Part shown: positions 33,992 through 43,330 of the stretch, in pieces
Position numbering within the stretch: position 1 is the first letter of the stretch
Layout: each line of letters opens with the position of its first letter
NCBI GenBank assembly: GCA_900318995.1
Contig: ONMR01000006.1
Location: forward strand, 89,324 to 153,323
Origin: an uncultured Prevotellaceae bacterium
Lineage (GTDB): Bacteria; Bacteroidota; Bacteroidia; Bacteroidales; Bacteroidaceae
Length of the DNA: 64,000 bases
Reading direction: 5' to 3'
Position numbers and translations under genes: made by a program
The notes under the pieces: model-generated
What the model saw: the letters and a program-made list of their open reading frames with translations, nothing else
Told to the model about the DNA's origin: nothing
Databases searched by the model: none

Positions 33992-35590
33992 TTACTTTTT
34001 GAACTTGACAGCGGCCTCCTCAATGGGCAGGCACTGCTTGTAGTTCTCAATGTAAGCGTTGAATCCTGCCACATCCTCAGGGGTAGGAGCAACCGATGTG
34101 CCTGTATCGCCGGCAAATACCTGATCATCGAGGAACTCAGCCAGAGACTGTTTCTTCTTGTTGTTGATAAGGTACGATGCCAGGATAGCCATACCCCAGG
34201 GACCGCCCTCACCTGCAGTCTTCATGCAGGAGATAGGTGAGTTAAGGGCAGCACCCAGAATCCTCTGGCCAACACCCGGAGTGGTAAACAGACCGCCGTG
34301 GCCGGTAATACGGTCCACCTTGATCTTCTCCTCGTTGAACAGGATATCGTTACCAACCTTGAGCACACTGATTGCGCCGCTTATAATAGCGCGCATAAAG
34401 TTGGCCAGGTTGAACTTGTCGTTAGCCGAGCGTACAAACAACGGACGTCCGTCGGCAAAACCGGTAACAGGCTCACCCGATACGTAGTTGTAGCTCATAA
34501 TGCCGCCGCAGTCAGGATTACCCTTCAGTGCCACGTTAAAGAGGTTGGTAAAGAGCTTGCCCATATCAACGGGAATACCCATAACCTCCTCAAACTCCTT
34601 GAACAGGTTGACCCACGCATTAAGGTCACTGGTACAGTTGTTGCAGTGAACCATAGCCACGGGGCTGCCGTCAGGAGTAGTCACGATATCAATCACCTCA
34701 TGCGGTTTCTTAAGGTCCTTCTCAAGCACGATCATTGAGAATGATGATGTGCCGGCCGATACGTTACCGGTGCGCGGACGTACTGCGTTGGTGGCAACCA
34801 TACCTGTGCCTGCATCGCCCTCAGGAGGACAGATGGGAGCACCGGGCTTTAGATGACCGGTGATATCCAGCTTGCGTGCGCCGGCCTCGGTCAGCACGCC
34901 TGCATCCTGGCCTGCGTCAAGTGACTTGGGCAGAATGTCAAGCAGTTTCCAGGGATATCCCTTGGTAGCAATCAGCTTGTCAAACTTGGCTACCATATCG
35001 GCATTGTAGGTCTTGGTCTTGGGATCAACGGGAATCATACCCGATGCGTCACCAACACCCAGAACTCTCTTGCCGGTGAGCTGCCAGTGGATGAAACCTG
35101 CCAGAGTGGTCAGGAAATCAATATCCTTTACGTGCGGCTCATTGTCCAGGATAGCCTGATACAAGTGTGAGATGCTCCAGCGCAGAGGTACGTTGAACAC
35201 AAACAGGTCAGACAACTCGGCGGCTGCCTTGGCGGTGTTGGTGTTACGCCATGTGCGGAACGGAACCAGTATATCACCATGCTTGTCAAACGGCATGTAG
35301 CCGTGCATCATGGCGCTTACGCCAATTGCTGCAAGGTTCTCAATCTCAACCTCGTACTGCTTGAGCACGTTCTCACGCAGGTTTGCATAGCAGTCCTGCA
35401 GACCGAACCAGATGCTCTCAACGCTGTATGTCCACAGGCCGTTGACCAGTTGGTTCTCCCAGGTGTGACTGCCTTGTGCTATCGGCTTGTACTCAGGATC
35501 AATGAGCACAGCCTTGATACGGGTCGAGCCAAACTCGATACCGAGTATGGCCTGACCTTTCTCAATTACTGATTTGGGATTGTATGCCAT
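33992..35590 (-). CDS. araB: FGGY-family carbohydrate kinase, probable L-ribulokinase
   Basis: A 532-residue FGGY kinase. GIEFGSTRIKAVLID (about 17-31) is the N-terminal phosphate-binding motif. AAIGVSAMMHGYMPFDKHG and GDASGMIPVD follow the xylulokinase-like pattern. CPPEGDAGTGMVATNAV and RITGHGGLFTTPGVGQRILGAALN form the C-terminal ATP site. By sequence it would often be labelled a xylulokinase. It follows araA by one base and belongs to the operon with araD, where ribulose is the expected substrate, so a ribulokinase role is inferred from context. It is the last gene of the long sugar operon. Confidence 0.8.
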   Translation of the reverse strand: MAYNPKSVIEKGQAILGIEFGSTRIKAVLIDPEYKPIAQGSHTWENQLVNGLWTYSVESIWFGLQDCYANLRENVLKQYEVEIENLAAIGVSAMMHGYMPFDKHGDILVPFRTWRNTNTAKAAAELSDLFVFNVPLRWSISHLYQAILDNEPHVKDIDFLTTLAGFIHWQLTGKRVLGVGDASGMIPVDPKTKTYNADMVAKFDKLIATKGYPWKLLDILPKSLDAGQDAGVLTEAGARKLDITGHLKPGAPICPPEGDAGTGMVATNAVRPRTGNVSAGTSSFSMIVLEKDLKKPHEVIDIVTTPDGSPVAMVHCNNCTSDLNAWVNLFKEFEEVMGIPVDMGKLFTNLFNVALKGNPDCGGIMSYNYVSGEPVTGFADGRPLFVRSANDKFNLANFMRAIISGAISVLKVGNDILFNEEKIKVDRITGHGGLFTTPGVGQRILGAALNSPISCMKTAGEGGPWGMAILASYLINNKKKQSLAEFLDDQVFAGDTGTSVAPTPEDVAGFNAYIENYKQCLPIEEAAVKFKK

Positions 35591-35591
35591 A

Positions 35592-37124
35592 TCACTTCAG
35601 GGCTTTATTGAGCATGTAATAAACCTCGTTGTTACGAAGCTGCTGCTTGAAACCGCTGATAGTGGTATTCTTGTCGATACCGATGTACTCTATTCCGCAC
35701 ATCTCGGCAAAATCCTCCCAATACTCGGCAGTGATATCGTATGAGAAAGCACTATGGTGTGTACCACCTGCCAGTATCCATGCGCCTGCGCCAATCTCAA
35801 ATGTGGGCTGCGGAACCCAAAGGGCCGATGCAACCGGCAGTTTGGGCATTGGCTTGGGCTCGATGCACTCAACCTCACTGGTGATAAGACGGAAACGGTT
35901 ACCCAGGTCAACAACTGTTGCCTTGATACCGCGGCCGGTCTTGGATGTGAACACCAGACGTGCGGTCTGCTGCTTGCGGATACCTATACCCAGGAAGTGA
36001 ACCTCCAGTTTGGGCTTGCCGGTAGCAATCAGCGGGCAGATCTCCAACATGTGGCTCTGCAGGCTTGATGTGCAGTCGGCGGCAAAGTTCAGGGTGTAGT
36101 CCTCCAGGAATGAGCAGCCCTTGGGCATACCCTGGTTCATAACCCAGAGAGTACGCTGCAGGCAGGCTGTCTTCCAGTCACCCTCGGCACCGAAACCGTA
36201 ACCCTCCTGCATCAGACGCTGTGATGCCAGGCCCGGAATCTGGTCGAAACCGCAGAAATCAGGGGCGTCGATATCGGCATCACCCAGATCGTCAAAGTTG
36301 GTGGTGAAAGCGGTAGCGTTCTCATCCTTAAGCACGCGACGCAGAGCTATCTCAGCCTTGGCTGCGTTCTTGACCTTCTCCCAGTATACCTTCTCACCGC
36401 TCTCATCGATCTTGATGGTGTAGAGCTTCTTGTACTCCTCAACAAGGGCATCAGCCTCGGCGTCGGTAACCTTCTTGAAGTAATCCATCAGTGATGATAC
36501 GGGGTAGTAGTCTACATGGTAACCCATGCGCTGCTCAAACTCAACACGGTCACCGTCGGTAACGGCCACGTTGTTCATGTTCATACCGAACATAAGGCAG
36601 CGTACGTTGTGTGCATCGGCACGGCCGGCAGCGGCGCGGGCCCATACGGCAATCTGCTTCTGAGCCTCAGCGCTCTTCCAGTGACCTACAACAACCTTGC
36701 GGGCTACACGCATACGGGTGCAGATATGACCGAACTCGATATCGCCGTGGGCGCTCTGGTTCAGGTTCATGAAGTCCATATCGATGGTGTCCCAAGGAAT
36801 ATCGGTATTGTACTGGGTATGGAAATGGAGCAGAGGCTTCTCAAGAGCCTGCAGGCCCTTGATCCACATCTTGGCGGGGCTGAAGGTGTGCATCCAGGTG
36901 ATTATACCTATGCACTTGTTGTCATTGTTGGCAGCCTTCATTACGGCCTCAACCTCGTTACTGCTGTTTGCAGTACCTTTATATACTATCTTAACGGGTA
37001 TGTTGCCGCTCTTGTTAAGACCATCTACCATCTCCTTTGAGTGACCGTCAACTGCAACTACTGCATCGCCTCCGTAAAGGAGCTGTGCACCGGTAACCCA
37101 CCAAATTTCAAAATTATCAAACAT
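35592..37124 (-). CDS. araA: L-arabinose isomerase
   Basis: Converts L-arabinose to L-ribulose in the cytoplasm using Mn2+. The 510-residue length is that of the family. The N-terminal WWVTGAQLLYGGDAV, IITWMHTFSPAKMWI, and LLHFHTQYNTDIPWDTIDMDFMNLNQSAHGDIEFG are hallmarks. The metal ligands are expected in EGYGFGAEGDWKTA, SHMLE and GGTHHSAF. The gene lies between araD (20 bases upstream) and the FGGY kinase (one base downstream), giving araD-araA-araB order. Start ATG 37122-37124 (MFDNFEIWWVTG). Confidence 0.97.
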   Translation of the reverse strand: MFDNFEIWWVTGAQLLYGGDAVVAVDGHSKEMVDGLNKSGNIPVKIVYKGTANSSNEVEAVMKAANNDNKCIGIITWMHTFSPAKMWIKGLQALEKPLLHFHTQYNTDIPWDTIDMDFMNLNQSAHGDIEFGHICTRMRVARKVVVGHWKSAEAQKQIAVWARAAAGRADAHNVRCLMFGMNMNNVAVTDGDRVEFEQRMGYHVDYYPVSSLMDYFKKVTDAEADALVEEYKKLYTIKIDESGEKVYWEKVKNAAKAEIALRRVLKDENATAFTTNFDDLGDADIDAPDFCGFDQIPGLASQRLMQEGYGFGAEGDWKTACLQRTLWVMNQGMPKGCSFLEDYTLNFAADCTSSLQSHMLEICPLIATGKPKLEVHFLGIGIRKQQTARLVFTSKTGRGIKATVVDLGNRFRLITSEVECIEPKPMPKLPVASALWVPQPTFEIGAGAWILAGGTHHSAFSYDITAEYWEDFAEMCGIEYIGIDKNTTISGFKQQLRNNEVYYMLNKALK

Positions 37125-37144
37125 AAATATCCTTTTTTATAGTG

Positions 37145-37849
37145 TTACTTTTTCTTCTGGCCGTAGTAGGCGTTGGGCCCATGCTTACGGCTGTAGTGCT
37201 TCTCAATGAGAAGCGGATTCATTGTCAGACCCGGATTCACTGACAGGGCCACGAACGCCATCTTGGCGCACTGCTCCATCACCTTGGCGTTGTAAACGGC
37301 ATTGTCGGGTGATGTGCCCCATGAGAACGGACCGTGGTTCTTTACCAGCACGGCGGGAGTGTGGTCGGGGTTTATCTTGCGGATGTTCAGAATCTCATCC
37401 ACAATCACGTTACCCGTCTCCAGCTCATACTGACCCTTGACCTCAGCCTCGGTCATGTCACGTGTACAGGGAATGTCCTTGTAGAAATAGTCGGCGTGTG
37501 TGGTTCCGATGTTGGGAATGTCACGTCCGGCCTGTGCAAATGCCGTGGCATAGGTAGAGTGAGTATGCACCACGCCCTGAATATTGGGGAATGCCCTGTA
37601 CAGAACAAGGTGAGTGGGGGTGTCAGATGAAGGGTTGAGATCCCCCTCGACAACCTTGCCGGTCTCGAGGGAGACAACAACCATATCACTGGCCTTCATC
37701 TCGTCATAGCTTACGCCGCTGGGCTTTATCACTACGAGGCCTTTCTCACGGTCTATGCCCGATACGTTACCCCATGTGAATATTACCAGACCCTGTTTTA
37801 CGAGATCAAGGTTGGCTTTGAATACCTTCTCTTTAAGTTCTTCCAGCAT
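37145..37849 (-). CDS. araD: L-ribulose-5-phosphate 4-epimerase
   Basis: A 234-residue class II aldolase-family epimerase that converts L-ribulose 5-phosphate to D-xylulose 5-phosphate, the last step of arabinose entry into the pentose phosphate pathway. [27 protein letters not shown] is the phosphate-binding N-terminal motif. Zinc histidines are in [12 protein letters not shown], and a further histidine lies in [11 protein letters not shown]-terminal [14 protein letters not shown] is typical. The gene begins one base after the stop of the sodium/sugar symporter. Confidence 0.96.
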   Translation of the reverse strand: MLEELKEKVFKANLDLVKQGLVIFTWGNVSGIDREKGLVVIKPSGVSYDEMKASDMVVVSLETGKVVEGDLNPSSDTPTHLVLYRAFPNIQGVVHTHSTYATAFAQAGRDIPNIGTTHADYFYKDIPCTRDMTEAEVKGQYELETGNVIVDEILNIRKINPDHTPAVLVKNHGPFSWGTSPDNAVYNAKVMEQCAKMAFVALSVNPGLTMNPLLIEKHYSRKHGPNAYYGQKKK

Positions 37850-37850
37850 A

Positions 37851-39776
37851 TTACCAGAGACTTACGTAAAGGATAACCAGAATCACGATAACACCCAGTG
37901 CACCGATGTTGAATGTCCTGTCGGTGTGGAAGAGCTCCAGGTCAATGCCTACAGCCTTGGCATCCTGAACCTTATCCTTGGCATTTGAACGCAGGTAAAG
38001 TCCCAGAACAGCCAGGATGGCGGTCAGGAAGAACATAGCCTCAAAGCCCCATCCGCGCAGAACGGGATTGATAACACCGATGATGGAAACTACAAGGCAG
38101 ATAGCCGAGATGCAGAACAGTATTGATGACCACTTCATCTGGGCATCAATGGTGTGCTGGTCAAGCTTGTCAGCCTCAACGGCATTCTTCTTGTTGTAGA
38201 GTGACATCGGGATAAAGATGGCAACCAGGCAGAGGAATACGTAGCCCATGCGGAGCATGAACGGAACGTTGGGCATCAGCACCTTGAACAGGATTGAGAA
38301 TACGAATGTTCCGATAGCTGCAACAACGGCTGCGGGACCCGAAGCACGCTTCCAGAGCAGACCCAGACCGAAGATAACCACAACACCCGGATATACGAAT
38401 CCTGAGTACTCCTGAATGATCTGGAATGCCTGGTCGGCACCACCCATGATAGGATAAACTGCGATGAGAGCGATAACCAGGGCGCAAACTGATGTGATAC
38501 GGCCTACGTTAACAAGACGCTTCTCGGATGCATCCTTCTTGAAGTACTGCTTGTAGATATCCATCGTGAAGATGGTTGATGTTGAGTTGAACATTGAAGC
38601 CAGTGATGAGATGACGGCTGCACTCAGAGCTGCGAATGACAGACCCTTTACGAATACCGGAGTGAAGTTGCGGATAAGGAAAGGATAAGCGTCATCAGAG
38701 CGCTCAATACTACCGGCCAGCTTTGCAAACAGCTCGGGCTGCTCCTTCATGATGTAGAATGCGCATACACCGGGGATACATACGATGAACGGGATCAATA
38801 TCTTGAGGAATGCGGCAAATACCATACCCTTCTTGGCCTCGTCAAGGCTCTTGGCTGCAAGACCCTTCTGGATGATGTACTGGTTGAAACCCCAGTAACC
38901 CAGGTTGGTCAGCCACAGGGCACCTACGATAACGGCGATACCCGGAATGTCAAAGTATGCATCGGGAGTCTTGGCCTGGTTAACGACCAGGTTGAAGTGG
39001 GAGTCGCCCGGTATTGATTTGAGCTTATGGTAAACCTCGCCCAGAGCTGCCAGTGCACCGCCTTCCAGACCCAGGTCCTTAGCGATGACAACCAGAGCGG
39101 CATAAGCGGTGATAAGACCGCCGCCAACCAGGAATGTAACCTGCATGACATCGGTCCATGCAACTGATGACAGACCACCGTAGATTGAGTAGATACCGGC
39201 AATCAGATAGAGAACCAGGATGATGACCAGAAGTGTCATATCAACCTCCATACCCAGGAACATGCCCGGAATCTTGGGCAGGCCAAGGATCTGCTTGATG
39301 GCCAGGGCGCCCAGCCATGCTACAGATGTCAGGTTAATGAACACGTACAGGAAAAGCCAGAAGATTGAGAAAGCCAGACCTGTGCCCGGATTGTAACGGT
39401 CACGAAGGAACTGCGGGATGGTGAAAATCTTCTTCTCAATCATCACGGGGAGCAGGAACTTACCTACAACCAGCAGGGTGGCTGCTGCCATAAGCTCATA
39501 GGCTGCGATTGCGATACCTGATGCGAAAGCGGTACCGGACATACCGATAAACTGCTCGGCACTGATGTTAGCGGCAATCAGAGATGCACCTACTGCCCAC
39601 CATGTCAGGGTATTACCGGCCAGGAAGTAATCCTTTGAATCCTTCTCTTTACCGTTCTTACTGCGGGACAGGAAGAATCCCAGGAAAATCAGAATTGCCA
39701 GATAGGCAACGAATACTACATAGTCAATCGGTTTGAAACCGTTGTTTGACAATGCATCAATAATGTTGTTGTTCAT
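37851..39776 (-). CDS. Sodium/sugar symporter (SSS/SGLT family)
   Basis: A 641-residue transporter with about 14 hydrophobic segments. [34 protein letters not shown] (about 46-79) is the SGLT N-terminal signature, including the Na+-site region. [13 protein letters not shown] and [26 protein letters not shown] are the other family landmarks. It should import a monosaccharide with sodium across the inner membrane. Placed between the galactose genes (galM, galK, galM) and araD-araA-araB, it may carry L-arabinose, D-galactose or both; these sugars share configuration at C2-C4 (arabinose numbered C1-C3), so one permease for both is plausible but unproven. Confidence 0.92.
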   Translation of the reverse strand: MNNNIIDALSNNGFKPIDYVVFVAYLAILIFLGFFLSRSKNGKEKDSKDYFLAGNTLTWWAVGASLIAANISAEQFIGMSGTAFASGIAIAAYELMAAATLLVVGKFLLPVMIEKKIFTIPQFLRDRYNPGTGLAFSIFWLFLYVFINLTSVAWLGALAIKQILGLPKIPGMFLGMEVDMTLLVIILVLYLIAGIYSIYGGLSSVAWTDVMQVTFLVGGGLITAYAALVVIAKDLGLEGGALAALGEVYHKLKSIPGDSHFNLVVNQAKTPDAYFDIPGIAVIVGALWLTNLGYWGFNQYIIQKGLAAKSLDEAKKGMVFAAFLKILIPFIVCIPGVCAFYIMKEQPELFAKLAGSIERSDDAYPFLIRNFTPVFVKGLSFAALSAAVISSLASMFNSTSTIFTMDIYKQYFKKDASEKRLVNVGRITSVCALVIALIAVYPIMGGADQAFQIIQEYSGFVYPGVVVIFGLGLLWKRASGPAAVVAAIGTFVFSILFKVLMPNVPFMLRMGYVFLCLVAIFIPMSLYNKKNAVEADKLDQHTIDAQMKWSSILFCISAICLVVSIIGVINPVLRGWGFEAMFFLTAILAVLGLYLRSNAKDKVQDAKAVGIDLELFHTDRTFNIGALGVIVILVILYVSLW

Positions 39777-39808
39777 TTAGTTATTTATTTGTAATTAGGA
39801 ATTCGTGA

Positions 39809-40960
39809 TTATTCGACGCCGAACTGATATATGCAGTGGCTGTAATACTCCTGACCGGGAGCAAGTTCTGCGCTGTACCAACCGGGCAGATTTGACTTGT
39901 TGGGGCTGTCGGGGAACTTCTGGGTCTCCAGGCAGCAACCGGTACGCTGCTCCATGGTGTTGCCCTGCTTGTCTATACCCGAACCGTCCAGGAAGTTGCC
40001 TGAATAGAACTGTATACCGGGCTCGTTGGTGTAAACCTCAACGTATATGCCGGTGATGGGGCTGTACAGTTTTGCGGCGCACTTGGTGTCGTCGCACTTG
40101 GTGTCAAGAACCCAGTTGTGGTCATAGCCGTTACCGTTCTTGAGCTGCTCATAGCCGAAGTTGGTAATTTCCTTGCCGATGGCCTTGGCCTTGGTAAAGT
40201 CCATTGGAGTTCCTGCAACGGGCAGTATCTCGCCTGTAGTCATGTAGGTATCATCGCAGGGAGTGAAGTTACTGGCATTCAGTGTCAGCAGGTGGTTTGT
40301 GATAGGAATTGAGTGGTCACCGTTCAGGTTGAAATAACTGTGGTTGGTCATGTTGACTACGGTCTTCTTGTCGGTCGTGGCCTTCCATACTATGTCAATG
40401 GCGTTCTTGTCATTGAGTGTGTAGGTCACGGTTGCTACTACATTACCCGGGAAACCGGCCTCACCGTCGGGTGAGTTCTTGACCAGGGTTATGGCATTGC
40501 CCTTAACCTCCTTGACATCCCAAACCAGGTTCTGCCAGCCCATAGGCTCCGGCTCAAGGGTGCAACCTCCGTGCAGGCAGTGACCGAAATTGTTCTGCGG
40601 CAACTGATAGGTTACTCCGTCCAGAGTGATCTGACCCTGATTGATACGGTTGGCATAACGGCCTACTGTCGAACCAAAGTCACTTGGCTGAGTGGTGTAG
40701 TCCTTGATGTTTGAGAAACCGATGACTACGTCCTGCATCTTGCCCTGCTTGTCGGGAACCATAATGGCTACGATACGTGCTCCGAAATTGGTTACCCAAA
40801 CCTCACAGCCGTTGGCATTGGTTAGTTTGTACAGGTCAGTCTTCTTGCCTGTAAACTCCATCTGGAAGTCTGCTCTGTTGAGAACAGGAGCTTCCTTCTG
40901 TGAACAGGATGTCAGTGCAATCATTCCTGCCACAAGAGCGATAAAACATGATCTTTTCAT
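39809..40960 (-). CDS. galM: Lipoprotein aldose 1-epimerase
   Basis: A 383-residue mutarotase with lipobox LTSC, hence anchored in the envelope facing the periplasm. GRYANRINQGQITL, HCLHGG, MTNHSYFNLNGD (catalytic histidine) and LETQKFPDSPN (catalytic glutamate) are the family motifs. The start chosen is ATG 40958-40960 (MKRSCFIALVAGM); the frame extends to 41068 only by overlapping galK. It probably equilibrates anomers of galactose or arabinose before uptake by the symporter encoded next. It lies 31 bases after galK and 32 before the symporter. Confidence 0.92.
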   Translation of the reverse strand: MKRSCFIALVAGMIALTSCSQKEAPVLNRADFQMEFTGKKTDLYKLTNANGCEVWVTNFGARIVAIMVPDKQGKMQDVVIGFSNIKDYTTQPSDFGSTVGRYANRINQGQITLDGVTYQLPQNNFGHCLHGGCTLEPEPMGWQNLVWDVKEVKGNAITLVKNSPDGEAGFPGNVVATVTYTLNDKNAIDIVWKATTDKKTVVNMTNHSYFNLNGDHSIPITNHLLTLNASNFTPCDDTYMTTGEILPVAGTPMDFTKAKAIGKEITNFGYEQLKNGNGYDHNWVLDTKCDDTKCAAKLYSPITGIYVEVYTNEPGIQFYSGNFLDGSGIDKQGNTMEQRTGCCLETQKFPDSPNKSNLPGWYSAELAPGQEYYSHCIYQFGVE

Positions 40961-40991
40961 TTTGTTGTTTATTTGGTTGATTAATAAATTA

Positions 40992-42143
40992 TTACAGTTT
41001 CCTGGATCCGTTTCCGATAACCACGTGGTAGATCTCAGGTATGATTCCGAACCTGCGGGCATACTCACGTTTTGCCTTTGATATGAACAGATCTGCTATG
41101 GTATCCCGAACCAGATTGATGGTGCATCCTCCGAATCCTCCGCCCATTATGCGGCTTCCGGTTACACCGCATTCCGATGCAATCTCCACCAGAAAGTCAA
41201 GTTCCGGACAGCTTACGGTGTAATCCCGGCTAAGCCCCCAATGGGTCTCGTACATCTTCTTGCCCACTAACTCATAGTCGCCCTCATTCAAGGCGTCACA
41301 AACTGCAAGCACACGCTCCTTTTCATCCAGGACATACTTTGCGCGCCGGTAATCCTCATCGGTCAGGGAGCCTTTCACGGCTTCAAGCATCTGATAGTTG
41401 GCATCGCGGAGCGTTTCCACTTGACCGAACTGCTCATTCATCAGAGCTACGGCCTTCTCGCAGCTCTCACGCCGCTCGTTGTACTCATTGCCTAATGAAT
41501 GTTTGACAAGAGAATTGATCAGCACCAGTTTGTACCCCTTGGGATCAAACGGGAAATACTCATATTCCAATGAACGGCAGTCCAGACGTATCAGGCAGCC
41601 TTCGCGCCCGAATACTGATGCAAACTGGTCCATTATGCCGCATTTGACTCCGCAATAGTTGTGCTCCGTTGCCTGACCTATCTTGGCCAGTTCAAACTTG
41701 TCGACGCGTGAGTCGGCGAACATGGTGTTCAGGGCAAATGCAAAAACACTCTCAAGTGCGGCCGATGATGACATGCCGGCACCCAACGGAACATCACCTG
41801 TTATGGCTGCATTGAATCCGCCGAGTGACACCCCGCGTTTTTCAAGTTCCTTGCATACTCCGAAAATGTAACATGCCCAATGCTGCTCAGGCTTTGAGGT
41901 GTCATCGAGCGAGAACTCTACGTAGTTATTCTCCTTCTGGTCAAGAGCCAGCAGGCATACCTTGCGTGAACCGTTGCGGTATATCTCTATGGTAATGCCC
42001 TTGTCTACAGCACCGGGAAATACAAATCCGCCGTTGTAGTCGGTATGCTCACCGATCAGGTTTATGCGGCCTGGCGAAAAGTACAGGTCACCGCTTGTAC
42101 CGAACTGTTCACGGAACCTGTTTCTCAGAATGGTCGTGTCCAT
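40992..42143 (-). CDS. galK: Galactokinase
   Basis: A 383-residue GHMP kinase that phosphorylates D-galactose at C1. The galactokinase signature PGRINLIGEHTDYNGGFVFP is at residues 24-43. The ATP loop is DVPLGAGMSSSAALESVFAFAL, and the third GHMP motif is GVTGSRIMGGGFGGCTINLV. Catalytic Asp is expected in GIMDQFASVFG. It sits between two galM genes, nine bases after the cytoplasmic one. galT/galE are not in this window, so the rest of the Leloir pathway must be elsewhere. Confidence 0.97.
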   Translation of the reverse strand: MDTTILRNRFREQFGTSGDLYFSPGRINLIGEHTDYNGGFVFPGAVDKGITIEIYRNGSRKVCLLALDQKENNYVEFSLDDTSKPEQHWACYIFGVCKELEKRGVSLGGFNAAITGDVPLGAGMSSSAALESVFAFALNTMFADSRVDKFELAKIGQATEHNYCGVKCGIMDQFASVFGREGCLIRLDCRSLEYEYFPFDPKGYKLVLINSLVKHSLGNEYNERRESCEKAVALMNEQFGQVETLRDANYQMLEAVKGSLTDEDYRRAKYVLDEKERVLAVCDALNEGDYELVGKKMYETHWGLSRDYTVSCPELDFLVEIASECGVTGSRIMGGGFGGCTINLVRDTIADLFISKAKREYARRFGIIPEIYHVVIGNGSRKL

Positions 42144-42152
42144 AGACAGTGA

Positions 42153-43238
42153 TTATTCCACTCCGAAACGGTAAATTGTAGTCTGTGTGTAAACCTCTCC
42201 GGGGCAGAGCACCGTGCTTGGGAAATACGGACGGTTGGGGCTGTCCGGGAAGTGCTCGGCCTCAAAGCAGATAGCGCAGCGCTTGGGAAGAGTCGAGCCA
42301 TGGGCGCAGGTGCTTCCGCTGCAGTAGTTTCCGGTATAGCACTGTACGCCGGGTTCGGTGGTATAGCATTCCAGGAAACGGCCGCTTGCCGGATCCGAAC
42401 ATTTTACTGCAAAACTCAGTTCTCCCGGCTCGCGCTTGTTGAGAACCCAGCAATGGTCATATCCGTTGCCGTTTTTGGTCTGCTGTCCCTGCTCAATCCT
42501 TTCTCCCACTTTATGCGGGGTACGGAAATCAAACGGTGTGCCCTCAACCTTGTCGATGGTGCCCAGAGGTATAGCTGTGTTGTCAATAGGGATATAGTGG
42601 TCGGCATTGATTGTCATGTCATAGTCCAGGACGGTGAGAGGATTCTTTTTCATGCCGTTCAGGGTGAAATATGCATGATTGGTAAGGCATACGACGGTCT
42701 TCCTGTCAGTGGTAGCCTCATATTCAATGACCAGTTCATTGTCATCGGTCAGACGATAGGTAACGTTGACGTCCAGATTGCCGGGGAAGCCCTCCTCGCC
42801 ATCCTTGCACAGATAATGCAGATGCAATGTCTGAGCATCAGTCTGTTCGGCGTCGAATACGCGTTTGTGGAAACCGGTGGGACCGCCATGAAGGCTGTTG
42901 GGGTCATTGTTGATGGCCAGTGAGTACTGCTTGCCGTCAAGTGTAAACTTACCGGCAGCGATGCGGTTGCCGTATCGGCCGATAAGGACGCTCAGGTAAG
43001 TTTCCTGACTTTCCATTACGTGCTGCAGACTGTCATGTCCCCAGACCACGCTTTCCATCTTACCGTCGCGGTCAGGCATCATTATCGCGCAAAGCGCACC
43101 TGCAAAGTTTGAAACTGCTATTTCACTGCCTTTCTTGTTCTTGAGAATGAAGAGGTCCACTTTCTTACCCTGAACCGTAGCCTGGAAATCCTCTCTCCTG
43201 AGGCCGGCCAGATTATCCTTTACAAAAAAATCTCCCAT
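42153..43238 (-). CDS. galM: Cytoplasmic aldose 1-epimerase
   Basis: A 361-residue mutarotase without a signal peptide. Motifs: IGRYGNRIAAGKFTL, NSLHGG, LTNHAYFTLNGM (histidine) and CFEAEHFPDSPN (glutamate). It is the first gene of the gal-ara operon and precedes galK by nine bases, fitting conversion of beta- to alpha-galactose for that kinase. The other two epimerases in the window carry export signals, so the organism runs the reaction on both sides of the inner membrane. Start ATG 43236-43238. Confidence 0.95.
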   Translation of the reverse strand: MGDFFVKDNLAGLRREDFQATVQGKKVDLFILKNKKGSEIAVSNFAGALCAIMMPDRDGKMESVVWGHDSLQHVMESQETYLSVLIGRYGNRIAAGKFTLDGKQYSLAINNDPNSLHGGPTGFHKRVFDAEQTDAQTLHLHYLCKDGEEGFPGNLDVNVTYRLTDDNELVIEYEATTDRKTVVCLTNHAYFTLNGMKKNPLTVLDYDMTINADHYIPIDNTAIPLGTIDKVEGTPFDFRTPHKVGERIEQGQQTKNGNGYDHCWVLNKREPGELSFAVKCSDPASGRFLECYTTEPGVQCYTGNYCSGSTCAHGSTLPKRCAICFEAEHFPDSPNRPYFPSTVLCPGEVYTQTTIYRFGVE

Positions 43239-43281
43239 ATAGTATTAACTGCTTAATTGGTTATTTATTAATAAAACAACG

Positions 43282-43312
43282 CAAATTAAGCCAATTTCAG
43301 ATACTATACCAA
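43282..43312 (-). promoter_or_regulatory. Candidate promoter of the galM-galK-…-araB operon
   Basis: Minus-strand TTG (43310-43312), 20 bases, TTAATTTG (43282-43289), one mismatch from TAnnTTTG. The leader would be about 35 bases. The 92-base gap from folC holds no other obvious signal; I could not identify a regulator site with confidence. Confidence 0.5.
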
Positions 43313-43330
43313 GTGAAATTGCAAAAAATA

